Position numbers and translations under genes: made by a program. Shown one piece after another: positions 9,104 through 16,506 of a stretch of DNA of 32,378 bases; the stretch's first letter is position 1; each line of letters begins with the position of its first letter. The notes under the pieces are model-generated. The model was not told the origin of the DNA. It did not search any database and saw only the letters and a list, made by a program, of their open reading frames with translations. Where the stretch lies: contig JAGKXA010000056.1 of assembly GCA_021151615.1 (NCBI GenBank), positions 1-32,378 of the forward strand, written 5' to 3'. This DNA is from Cellvibrionaceae bacterium. Lineage in GTDB: Bacteria > Pseudomonadota > Gammaproteobacteria > Pseudomonadales > Cellvibrionaceae.

Positions 9104-9144
9104 AAAAAAAGCCTGACCATCATTATGGATGATCAGGCTTTTTT
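9104..9144. terminator. Bidirectional terminator between convergent genes
   Basis: AAAAAAAGCCTGA (from 9104) pairs with TCAGGCTTTTTT (to 9144). The inner CATC/GATG pairs extend the stem. A-tract on one side and T-tract on the other make it suitable for both the broken gene on plus and the TonB receptor gene on minus. Confidence 0.9.
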
Positions 9145-9165
9145 CTTCAGCGTAATTTGTCTGAA

Positions 9166-11028
9166 TTAAAAAGTGATTTTCAAATTCAGCTTCGCACTGG
9201 CTCCCGCCGCTGGAAAACCAATATCTGTGTAATAGTTTTCATTGCTCAGGTTTTCCAGCGATAAGCCCACTTGCGTGAGTTTGTTAATTTGCCATAGCGC
9301 GCTGGCATCGAAGCGGTTGTAGGCTCCCAAGATTTGCTCATCATCGGCACCGCTGTAACGTGTTACTGCAAAGCGCTCATCTACCCGCAAATAATTCAGG
9401 TTGAATTGCCATTGTTCGTTGAGCGAATAATGCAGTGAGGTGCCGTAAGTTAATTGCGGGCGACCCAACAGGTGAGTTTCGGAAGAGGGCATGTCAATAT
9501 CGGTATAGCTGCCGTGTAGACGCCAGCCCAGGTTTTGTTGAACTTGCCAATTCACTTCCGTTTCCAGGCCACTGGTTTCTACCGGAGGACGGTTTACGTT
9601 TTCAAATTCCACTGCGTCAAAGTCGATCAGGTTGCGATAGTCGTGGGTGAAATAACTAATTCGCGCTGAATAATTGCGCTGTTGATATTCTGCACCTATG
9701 TCTTTGGTGCGAACGGTTTCTGGCACGAGTAAATCGTTACCTACCAGCGGATGGCCGATGGCGAAGAAACTGGGCAATTTAAAACCTTCTCCGTAATTGG
9801 CCAACAGGGTCCAGCTTTCATTAAGTGCGAGGCGAGCACCTAAATGGCTGCTGTTATTTGCTGCAAAACCTTCGGCATCATCGCGACGAACACTAGCTTG
9901 AATTAAGAGTGTATCAGTGGCGTAGCTATTCAGGTTGATGAATGCGCTGTCGATTTGACGATCCAATGCAAAGTTAACCGGGTATACATCCGGGGAAAAC
10001 AAATAGCCCTCGCTGGTGCCGTCTTCTTTTTTAGTTTCTGCACCGATATTGGCCCAGAATTTTTGTTGGTTGCCCAAGGTGTTAATCCAGCTAAATGCGG
10101 TGCGATTAAAATCAATAACCGAGCCGTTAGGTGGAACTGCATCAAATGGCAGAATGCCGGGTGATGTTAAATCTTCATCGCGCTGATACCAGCTGGCGCT
10201 GACTTTGCTTTGCCAAATATTCTTGGCTTGCGCAACCCAGCTAAATGCAGCGCTTTGATCTTTGTAGTCACTTTCATCCAAATCGCGACTCAGGGCAAAT
10301 TCCGGCCCACCACTTTGCTCGGGGAAGCTGGTGCGCTCGCCATCAAAATAACGGTAATTAAAATTGAGCGTGTGATTTTCTTGTTGCCAATTTAAGCGGC
10401 TGGAAAATTCCGTGTTTTTTGCAGTGCTGCCCGGTACAGGTTCACCGGCATCTTTGGTTTGCAATGAGAATGCATAACCGAGGTTGTTGAGTTTGCCTGA
10501 GGTGCTGAGGCCGGTGCTGGCATAGTCATCGCTGCCCACACTGGCATTGAGTGTCGTGGTGGCTTTGCCGGGTGTTTTGGTGATGATGTGGATTACACCG
10601 GCAAGTGCATCGGAACCGTATACCGCGGATTGTGCGCCGCGAATAATTTCGATGCGCTCGATGGATTCGATATTGATGCTGTTTAAATCAAACGCACCAC
10701 CGCGGGTATTGGTAGGGTCATTGAGTTGCACACCGTCCAGCAATACCAGTGTGTGGTTGGCCTCCGCACCGCGCAGGGCGATGGAGGTAATGCCACCGGG
10801 GCCGCCTTGTTCTTCTACCCACAGGCTGGGGATTTGACGCAGTGCGTCAATCACGCTGTTGTTGCTGAGTTGCAATAATTCTTGGTGGTTGATAACGGAG
10901 ACAGAAGAAGAGAGTTGTTCATTGGTCACCGGGTTGTAGCTGCCAGTGACGATTAACTCTTCAGTAGCGGAAAATCCGGGAGTTGCGATTAATGCGAGAA
11001 ATAATGGAGTGAAACGGAAATTTTTCAT
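9166..11028 (-). CDS. btuB: TonB-dependent outer-membrane receptor, BtuB-like
   Basis: This is an outer-membrane beta-barrel receptor that imports a scarce ligand with energy from TonB; BtuB imports cobalamin. I start at 11028, where AAGG lies about 8 bases upstream and MKNFRFTPLFLALIATPGFS forms a signal peptide; this gives 620 residues, near the 614 of E. coli BtuB. The TonB box region EELIVTG follows the cleavage site. The plug domain shows ALRGAEANHTLVLLDGVQ, IERIEIIRGAQSAVYG and AGVIHIITK. The chain ends LNLKITF, with the terminal aromatic typical of barrel proteins. I looked for a cobalamin riboswitch upstream and found none, and no other B12 gene is nearby, so the ligand is uncertain. 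Confidence 0.85.
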   Translation of the reverse strand: MKNFRFTPLFLALIATPGFSATEELIVTGSYNPVTNEQLSSSVSVINHQELLQLSNNSVIDALRQIPSLWVEEQGGPGGITSIALRGAEANHTLVLLDGVQLNDPTNTRGGAFDLNSINIESIERIEIIRGAQSAVYGSDALAGVIHIITKTPGKATTTLNASVGSDDYASTGLSTSGKLNNLGYAFSLQTKDAGEPVPGSTAKNTEFSSRLNWQQENHTLNFNYRYFDGERTSFPEQSGGPEFALSRDLDESDYKDQSAAFSWVAQAKNIWQSKVSASWYQRDEDLTSPGILPFDAVPPNGSVIDFNRTAFSWINTLGNQQKFWANIGAETKKEDGTSEGYLFSPDVYPVNFALDRQIDSAFINLNSYATDTLLIQASVRRDDAEGFAANNSSHLGARLALNESWTLLANYGEGFKLPSFFAIGHPLVGNDLLVPETVRTKDIGAEYQQRNYSARISYFTHDYRNLIDFDAVEFENVNRPPVETSGLETEVNWQVQQNLGWRLHGSYTDIDMPSSETHLLGRPQLTYGTSLHYSLNEQWQFNLNYLRVDERFAVTRYSGADDEQILGAYNRFDASALWQINKLTQVGLSLENLSNENYYTDIGFPAAGASAKLNLKITF

Positions 11029-11077
11029 TGCGAACCTTAATTCATAATTTGCAAGATCTAGTTTGCTGCGAGAACAA

Positions 11078-11179
11078 TGGACTCCGGCATTTACTTCGGG
11101 ACACGCCGTGAATACGTCCCTGTAGGCTCGGGCGCAGCATCCATGCTGCACACGGTCCCGAAGTAAATGCCGGATTCCA
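11078..11179. repeat. 102-bp inverted-repeat element (MITE- or REP-like)
   Basis: The arms 11078-11102 and 11155-11179 are inverted repeats, 24 of 25 bases matching, with a perfect 19-base core CCGGCATTTACTTCGGGAC. The 52-base centre contains a second hairpin, GCAGCAT (11134-11140) with ATGCTGC (11143-11149), and CCGTG/CACGG pairs further out. The whole element could fold as one long cruciform. It lies between the TonB receptor and the cytochrome fragment. The centre, with GTCCCTGTAGGCTC, resembles dispersed intergenic repeats I associate with Cellvibrio-like and other gammaproteobacteria; that resemblance is from memory. Only one copy was noticed in this window. Confidence 0.75.
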
Positions 11180-11210
11180 TTTTTATCTCACTTGGATAAT
11201 TGTGTGGATT

Positions 11211-11738
11211 TTATTCTTTCGGGAATTTATAGAGCGTGTAATACGCATCCATTTTTTCCACCGCATTTTTTTCAAATAATGTTTTTGTTTTTAGTTGCGC
11301 ATGATAAATTCGCGCCGTCTGTTGTGGATGAATGTTGGGCTGCTCCAGTGTCGCCAGATCAAGATGAATACTTTTACGATCTGCCGCTATTTGAATGGCT
11401 TTGACGGCTTCCAGTTTTACATCCAATTCATCCGAACCATAATCCGGGGCATCGCGGTACACCCAGGATTCCAGCGTCAGCAGCGATCTTAGTTCATCGG
11501 CTGTTATTTTGCTGTCAATTGGCTGGGTGAGATTCATTGCAAAGCCGGTTTGTGTCGCCTGCATATCAATAATGGCAGGGGCAATGGTTTTTCCATCCCA
11601 AACAACGCGTTGCAAACTGGCCACATGCCCGCCTTTTGCCTGCCAGCCGCGCCCGGTTTGGCCGAGCAGCAAGCTGCCATCTTTCAAAAACAGCGGGCGC
11701 ATTACACCGGATTCCAAACCATCAATAAAGGTTTTCAA
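11211..11738 (-). pseudogene. C-terminal piece of the cytochrome/propeller protein
   Basis: This 175-codon frame starts at a TTG with no ribosome site and overlaps the end of the upstream cytochrome gene by 17 bases in another frame. Its beginning, FIDGLESGVMRPLFLKDGSL followed by LGQTGRGWQAKGG, is not a plausible N-terminus. From memory of the multidomain cytochromes of this kind, it continues the beta-propeller and ends with their C-terminal beta-rich domain. A +1 change of frame would join it to the upstream gene, but the junction also appears to lack roughly 100 residues of propeller. I therefore read it as the detached 3' part of one disrupted gene. Confidence 0.65.
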
Positions 11739-14202
11739 TCACAAATATTTTTGACGTCCCCATAAATTCGCCCTGGTTATCCGAATACCAGATGCGGCCA
11801 TCGGGCGCGGTGCCCAAACCGGCGGGGCTGCGCAAACCATTCGCCCAGGGAGCAAATTTTCCGTTGGGTTCAACGCGAATATTCCAGCCCGCTAAACCAC
11901 CGGCACTGCCCATGTATTTGCCCTCGGCCTTGTAGGTGGAGCCATCGTTGCCATCGGCGAGGTTGATGCTGATGTAGTAAGCACCATCGCCACCGCGCAC
12001 CGGGCCGTGCATGTAGGAGTGATAGTTGCCGTGATAGGAGTGGGCATCAAAGAGTGTTTCATAACTATCGGCGATGCCATCACCGTTGGTGTCTTTAATA
12101 CGCGTTAATTCGGCTTTTTGCCCGGCGATGACTTGCAGGCCTTTTTTATCTTCAACCAGCAGACCAAGGCTATCGAAAGTACCTTCCGCAAATAATTGCC
12201 ATTCACCGTTTACCATGCGCCAGATACCGGCGGTGCGTGTCGCAATCACGGTGGTGTTGTTTTGCGTGAGTGCCAAGCCGAGGGCTTCAAATAATTGTTC
12301 GCGGCCGTAATTATCTTTTGGGGGATAGTAGCTTTCGATACTGTAGCCAGCCGGCAAATCCGCTTTGGATGCAATAATTTTTATCGGCTGTTTGCGATAA
12401 TTAAATTCCGACTTTCTGGCGTGCCAGACGTTAGCCGCCACTTGCATTGTTGCGGTGAGTTTTGCCTGCTTGATGCCGGCGGGTAAGGTCCATTGGTTGT
12501 TGGCGATTTCACCTTTATCTACCGCAGTATTTTGCAATAACTGTGGGTTAAGCAAAAACTGTTGGGCAATTTTTATATCGCCACTCAGATTAATCGTCAC
12601 TTCACCACGTGCATTAATGTGCGTCTGGATTTTTAGCGTGTTTTTACCCACACGGTAATTAAAGGTTGGTAATTCCTGTTTTTGTTTGGAGTTGCGCGTG
12701 TAACCTAAAAATTGCGCATCCATTGCGGCAACGCGCGGCAGGTGATCTTCTTTGCTGTAGAGCGATGCCTTGGCCGTTTCAGGATCACCAAATTTTGCAT
12801 CCTTAAATGAAAAGTCAATTACCTTGCCCTGTGCATTTAAGGGCGCCAATAAAAACTCATTGCTGCCGAAATTAATTTCGCGGCTTTCGTAGCCCATCTT
12901 TAAGCCTTTGCCGCCGCGATTCAACAATTCGCCGCTCATATCCAGAAATCCACCTTGCCAGATTTTGGTAATGGCCAGCAGGCGCGGATCAAACGAATAG
13001 TTAATGCCCCAGGGCGTGCCCACGTGAATAGCGCGGCCGGAAACACCGATCATAGGCCCGCGTTGGATGCGCACCTCATCATCCACCAATAGTTGCAAGC
13101 GATCTTCAATGGGGTCGTATTCCGCCGCCCCGGTTTGTGCGAGCAGTTTTACTGCAGGGCCTTGCTCAAAGGGTTCATTGAGCGTGGCCAGGTAGGCGCC
13201 TACCGCATCGATTTGTGCATCACTTAAGGTTTGCGCTGAAAATGCCGGCATGATGGGTAAAAAGGCTTCGCCTTTTTTTGCACCGGTTTCGGCAATCGCT
13301 AATTGTGCGCTGGGGTCACGCAGGCTGCGGTGTAAATATTCGCGATTGGCTTTAATGGTAAAGCGGTGGCCTTCACCGCCTTCTACGACTTCGCGGTTGC
13401 GTGCTTCGCGTTTAAATAACGCATAGAGATTAGGGCCAGAGCTGACACCCGCATCGTTTTTACTGATCAGGTGGCAGGCATTGCAGCCGACTGATTCAAA
13501 GGTTTCTTTACCTAATGCAACAAAATCCACCAATTCTTTTTGATTGGTTTCTCCGCCGGATTTTTCCGGTAAATTTATTTGGTCAAAATCGGCCGGAAGA
13601 ATAGAAAAATTGCGCAGTGCCAATTGCCCTTGCTCAACCAGGATAGTGGTGGGGCCACCCTGGTCTTCCCAGTTCATGCTGGCGCCGGGGCTGACGCTAT
13701 CCATGATTTGATTAATTGCAACTGGCTCACCATTAATGCGAGCTTCCAACAGCAAACCGTTTTGGGTTTTGTTGCGCGCTTCGTCAAAGCGCGGTGCGCG
13801 AAATTGCACGCTCAGTTGTGACCACTCGTTATTTTTGTTAGGCAAATCGATGGCGTAGCGGCCGTGTAAAAATAATCTGGCTTTACTGCCTTCAGGCACT
13901 AAATATTCCAGATTGATTAATGCATCACTTAAATAAGCTTTGGTCACCAGGTGAGCATTACTGGAGGAATTGTTTGAAGAATTGCTGCTGGCTTGATTGA
14001 GTACCAGAATATCGCCCGTTGCCGCGGGAGTAATTTGTAATTTGTTGCCAACAGCGCTCACCGCCGCGGCTGTTTTCCACTCGGTATTGTCTTTAAAGTT
14101 CAGTGCGGGATTTGTTGCGGGGGTATCGGCCAATGCAAACGCGGCAAGCGAAAAATACGCAAGTGCGAGTGCAGATGCACGCAGCTGATGAGTAAAAGGC
14201 AT
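11722..14202 (-). CDS. Secreted multidomain c-type cytochrome (DUF6797-like), truncated at the C-terminus
   Basis: The 826-residue product starts with a signal peptide (cleavage near FALA, residue 25). Residues about 35-205 form a beta-sandwich resembling DUF1080/3-keto-disaccharide hydrolase domains. A cytochrome c domain follows: CNACH at 240-244 binds haem and Met318 in PIMPAF is the likely sixth ligand. A domain with GPMIGVSGRAIHVGTPWGIN matches what I recall as DUF6797, and a sugar-dehydrogenase-like beta-propeller begins near residue 600. The frame stops abruptly after GTSKIFVIENLY, in the middle of the propeller; the rest appears in the next frame. Related proteins are common in Planctomycetes, Verrucomicrobia and Bacteroidetes and are thought to take part in periplasmic sugar oxidation, which fits the DUF1080 gene upstream. 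Electron partner and substrate are unknown. Confidence 0.8.
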   Translation of the reverse strand: MPFTHQLRASALALAYFSLAAFALADTPATNPALNFKDNTEWKTAAAVSAVGNKLQITPAATGDILVLNQASSNSSNNSSSNAHLVTKAYLSDALINLEYLVPEGSKARLFLHGRYAIDLPNKNNEWSQLSVQFRAPRFDEARNKTQNGLLLEARINGEPVAINQIMDSVSPGASMNWEDQGGPTTILVEQGQLALRNFSILPADFDQINLPEKSGGETNQKELVDFVALGKETFESVGCNACHLISKNDAGVSSGPNLYALFKREARNREVVEGGEGHRFTIKANREYLHRSLRDPSAQLAIAETGAKKGEAFLPIMPAFSAQTLSDAQIDAVGAYLATLNEPFEQGPAVKLLAQTGAAEYDPIEDRLQLLVDDEVRIQRGPMIGVSGRAIHVGTPWGINYSFDPRLLAITKIWQGGFLDMSGELLNRGGKGLKMGYESREINFGSNEFLLAPLNAQGKVIDFSFKDAKFGDPETAKASLYSKEDHLPRVAAMDAQFLGYTRNSKQKQELPTFNYRVGKNTLKIQTHINARGEVTINLSGDIKIAQQFLLNPQLLQNTAVDKGEIANNQWTLPAGIKQAKLTATMQVAANVWHARKSEFNYRKQPIKIIASKADLPAGYSIESYYPPKDNYGREQLFEALGLALTQNNTTVIATRTAGIWRMVNGEWQLFAEGTFDSLGLLVEDKKGLQVIAGQKAELTRIKDTNGDGIADSYETLFDAHSYHGNYHSYMHGPVRGGDGAYYISINLADGNDGSTYKAEGKYMGSAGGLAGWNIRVEPNGKFAPWANGLRSPAGLGTAPDGRIWYSDNQGEFMGTSKIFVIENLY

Positions 14203-14227
14203 GGTTGATTACCTGTTCTTTCTTTTG

Positions 14228-14261
14228 AAAAAAGCGCCGCCGCTTATGCAAGTGGCGGCGC
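14228..14261 (-). terminator. Intrinsic terminator or attenuator between DUF1080 and cytochrome genes
   Basis: GCGCCGCCGCTT (14234-14245) pairs with AAGTGGCGGCGC (14250-14261), with one wobble, around a 4-base loop. On the minus strand six T follow (14233 down to 14228). It lies between two genes that look functionally linked, so it may reduce rather than abolish transcription into the cytochrome gene. Confidence 0.88.
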
Positions 14262-14311
14262 GAAACATTGACAGTTCAATAAAGCAAACCGCCAGCGGAC
14301 AGAAACGGGAA

Positions 14312-15115
14312 TTAGAGTTTACGCACCCAGATATTGCGGAAGCTCACGGGGTTGCCGTGATCCTGTAATCGAATCGGTGCGCAGTCATGCGGTTTATAGG
14401 AGGGCTTGCCAATCCATTCGGTAGCGCCCTGGATTTCAAAATGGTTTTGCACCAACACACCGTTGTGCAGCACAGTCACATAGCCGGGCGAGCTGAGTTT
14501 TTGTGCGTTATCAAATTTAGGCGCGGTAAAAATAATGTCGTAGCTTTGCCATTCTCCCGGCGCACGTGAGGCGTTAACTAAGGGAATGGATTGCTTGTAC
14601 ACAGAGCCGGCCTGGCCATTGGGGTAGGTTTTGTTGTTGTAGGAATCCAGTACTTGAACTTCATAGCGCTCTTGCAAAAACACGCCACTATTATTGCGCC
14701 CCTGGCTTTCCAGTAACTTGCCGTCATCGCCAGTAATATTGGTTGGTGTCATCCATTCAATATGCAATTGCACATCGCAAAAGGATTCTTTGGTTTTGAT
14801 ATCGCCGGTTTTCGGTACGACAGTGACTGCGCTATTGGCCACTTTCCATTTGGCTTCACCACCCTCGGCAGCTTGCCATTGGTTTAAATTTTTTCCATCA
14901 AACAACACTATGGCATCGGACGGCGCCGCATTCGCCGGTGCCTGGATAACGGCTGGCACTGGCTCCCAAACTTCGGTTTCCTGGGCGAGTTGCCAGGGTT
15001 CTTTTTTACTTTGTTCTGCTTTAGTTGCGTCCGCTGCCTGCAGGTTTGTGCTGGCCATTGCTAATAAGCTAATGCACGCGGGCAGGGCGCCGCGTTTGAA
15101 GTTGATGTTAATCAT
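14312..15115 (-). CDS. Periplasmic DUF1080 protein (3-keto-disaccharide hydrolase-like)
   Basis: This 267-residue exported protein has a signal peptide ending near NLQA (residue 27). A single DUF1080 domain (Pfam 3-keto-disaccharide hydrolase) covers about 65-267. Recognisable segments are IVLFDGKNLNQW, GRNNSGVFLQERYEVQVLDS and the closing CAPIRLQDHGNPVSFRNIW. Some characterised members cleave 3-keto-glycosides made by a flavin- or cytochrome-linked dehydrogenase. The next gene on the strand encodes a cytochrome that also has a DUF1080-like N-terminus, supporting a shared role in oxidative glycoside breakdown. No clear Shine-Dalgarno is seen before the ATG. The 269 bases upstream show no gene; they hold the terminator of this gene's upstream neighbour and presumably the promoter. 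Confidence 0.9.
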   Translation of the reverse strand: MININFKRGALPACISLLAMASTNLQAADATKAEQSKKEPWQLAQETEVWEPVPAVIQAPANAAPSDAIVLFDGKNLNQWQAAEGGEAKWKVANSAVTVVPKTGDIKTKESFCDVQLHIEWMTPTNITGDDGKLLESQGRNNSGVFLQERYEVQVLDSYNNKTYPNGQAGSVYKQSIPLVNASRAPGEWQSYDIIFTAPKFDNAQKLSSPGYVTVLHNGVLVQNHFEIQGATEWIGKPSYKPHDCAPIRLQDHGNPVSFRNIWVRKL

Positions 15116-15310
15116 GGAGTGTGTTTTTCCCGGGCTTGTTGCTCTAGGTGTTGCTGTAGTTGTTATCAGTAAAATTTGTTTTAGTTATAGCGACTATTTG
15201 TTGATCCAGCGAATGCTTTTACACAGCTTGATACAGAGACTGTGAGTGATTGCCACTCTTTAACACTGCTTAACAGAAGGTGCGATTTTTTGTGGCTAAT
15301 TGGGGATAGC

Positions 15311-15345
15311 AAAAGCAAAGGGCTGCAATTATATGCAGCCCTTTG
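15311..15345 (-). terminator. Intrinsic terminator after the YkuD_2-type transpeptidase gene
   Basis: A perfect 12-bp stem, CAAAGGGCTGCA (15316-15327) with TGCAGCCCTTTG (15334-15345), has a 6-base loop and is followed on the minus strand by a short TTTT. It lies 40 bases after the stop of the transpeptidase gene. Confidence 0.85.
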
Positions 15346-15384
15346 TGATTCTTTGGTGATGAATTGGTGGGCGGTTGAGAAGAA

Positions 15385-16158
15385 TTACTGCGCAATAGTG
15401 TTTTGCGCCAGACGTTGGTTGTGCGGGCAATTCAAAAATTTCGAGGTGCTTAGCCAGTTTTTTTCCGGGTAGTAGGAAAACAAAAACTGGTCGCCTTTGA
15501 TGGTATCGATCACCTTTTGCGCCACGCCTTTACGCACGGCCGGGCAGCCGTGGCTGCGGCCAAGGTGACCTAATTTTTTGGCAAGCTTTAAGTCCACATA
15601 GTCTGCCCCGTGAAACACAATTTTGCGCTCCATGGCCAGGTCGTTAAAACCATTCTCCAATCCCTCCATGCGCAGTGAATAGCCATTGCCGCCCACATAA
15701 GTGTCTTTGGTGCGGAATAGGCCGAGGCTGGTTTGGTGGCTACCCAAGGTATTGGAGAAATTACGTGCAAAGTTTTTACCGGTTTTCATGCCGTGGGCAA
15801 CCAGCTCATGAAACAGGAGCTTGCCACTAGCCAGATCAAACACCCATAGGCGCGGCTTGGTGGAGACCAGGGAATAATCAATCAGGGTGAGGTTGCGCGC
15901 GGGGGCCATGCCATCACCCAGCGCACACTCCATCGCCGATAAAGCCATGGCAACCACTTTGGGATTGGCGGTGGGGGCGGCGCGTAACATTTTGTTGAGC
16001 AATTGCTGGTGAGAAGATGGCCGTTTAAAGACCACTGGTTTAAAAGGGTTGGCAAGCTTGCTATTGTCTGTTGAGTTGGCCTTGACCGGCGAAATTGTCG
16101 CTAAGGAAACGCTCAGGCAGGCCGACATTAATAGGGCCTTGATATTTTGGTACCGCAT
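15385..16158 (-). CDS. Exported L,D-transpeptidase catalytic-domain protein (YkuD_2 type)
   Basis: This is a putative murein L,D-transpeptidase of the YkuD_2 (Pfam PF13645) type, which should act on peptidoglycan in the periplasm through a catalytic Cys. The ATG at 16158 is preceded by GGGGA; a TTG four codons upstream is less likely. The product has 257 residues with a signal peptide ending near SPVKA (residue 27). The catalytic region shows IVFHGADYVD (His183) and GRSHGCPAVR (His203, Cys205). LWVFDLASGKLLFHELVAHG at about 104-123 matches the first strands of the fold. It is divergent from a second, larger L,D-transpeptidase gene 348 bases away. The exact reaction is not shown by sequence. 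Confidence 0.9.
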   Translation of the reverse strand: MRYQNIKALLMSACLSVSLATISPVKANSTDNSKLANPFKPVVFKRPSSHQQLLNKMLRAAPTANPKVVAMALSAMECALGDGMAPARNLTLIDYSLVSTKPRLWVFDLASGKLLFHELVAHGMKTGKNFARNFSNTLGSHQTSLGLFRTKDTYVGGNGYSLRMEGLENGFNDLAMERKIVFHGADYVDLKLAKKLGHLGRSHGCPAVRKGVAQKVIDTIKGDQFLFSYYPEKNWLSTSKFLNCPHNQRLAQNTIAQ

Positions 16159-16506
16159 GTAAATCCCCAAGACGCCGGGTACCCTTTTATTTATCGACGA
16201 TTGTGCGAGTTTAGTCAGGGTAAAATTGTTGATGCAGCAGCCCTGCTGGATGGTTATCGGGTAATTCGGGCCAAGCCGAAAGATTTTTATTAATTAAAAC
16301 TCAATGTTTTTAGAATGCTAGCACTCTGGTTTGGGTGCAGCAAATAACAAAAGTTCCACAAAAAAAACTTTTCTATAGGCTTTTTAGCTATGGTTTGCGC
16401 ATGATTTTGCTGTTCCTGTTATTGAAAGGTAATAACAGAGTGTATTCTGCAGGAATTGTTTAACAGGATGTATGTGAAAGATTCAGGCGTGCAGGAGCGC
16501 TGGTTT
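16159..16506. other. Divergent intergenic region between two L,D-transpeptidase genes
   Basis: These 348 bases hold the 5' regions of both genes and no convincing coding frame. An A/T-rich stretch spans about 16280-16410. The clearest structure is the inverted repeat at 16416-16438. I see no sequence I would confidently call a promoter. Confidence 0.5.
16416..16438. promoter_or_regulatory. Inverted repeat upstream of the LdtD-like gene (possible operator)
   Basis: CTGTTATT (16416-16423) and AATAACAG (16431-16438) form a perfect 8-base inverted repeat with a 7-base spacer. It has no T-tract and lies about 70 bases before the chosen start, so protein binding is more likely than termination. 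No regulator is assigned. Confidence 0.35.

Noticed and set aside
11029..11210. Possible cobalamin riboswitch upstream of the BtuB-like gene
   Set aside because: The B12-box and the expected multi-helix pattern are not present; the structure there is the inverted-repeat element.
14694..15245. 183-codon open frame on the plus strand
   Set aside because: It lies antisense to the DUF1080 gene, whose protein is clearly recognised, and its product has no family character.
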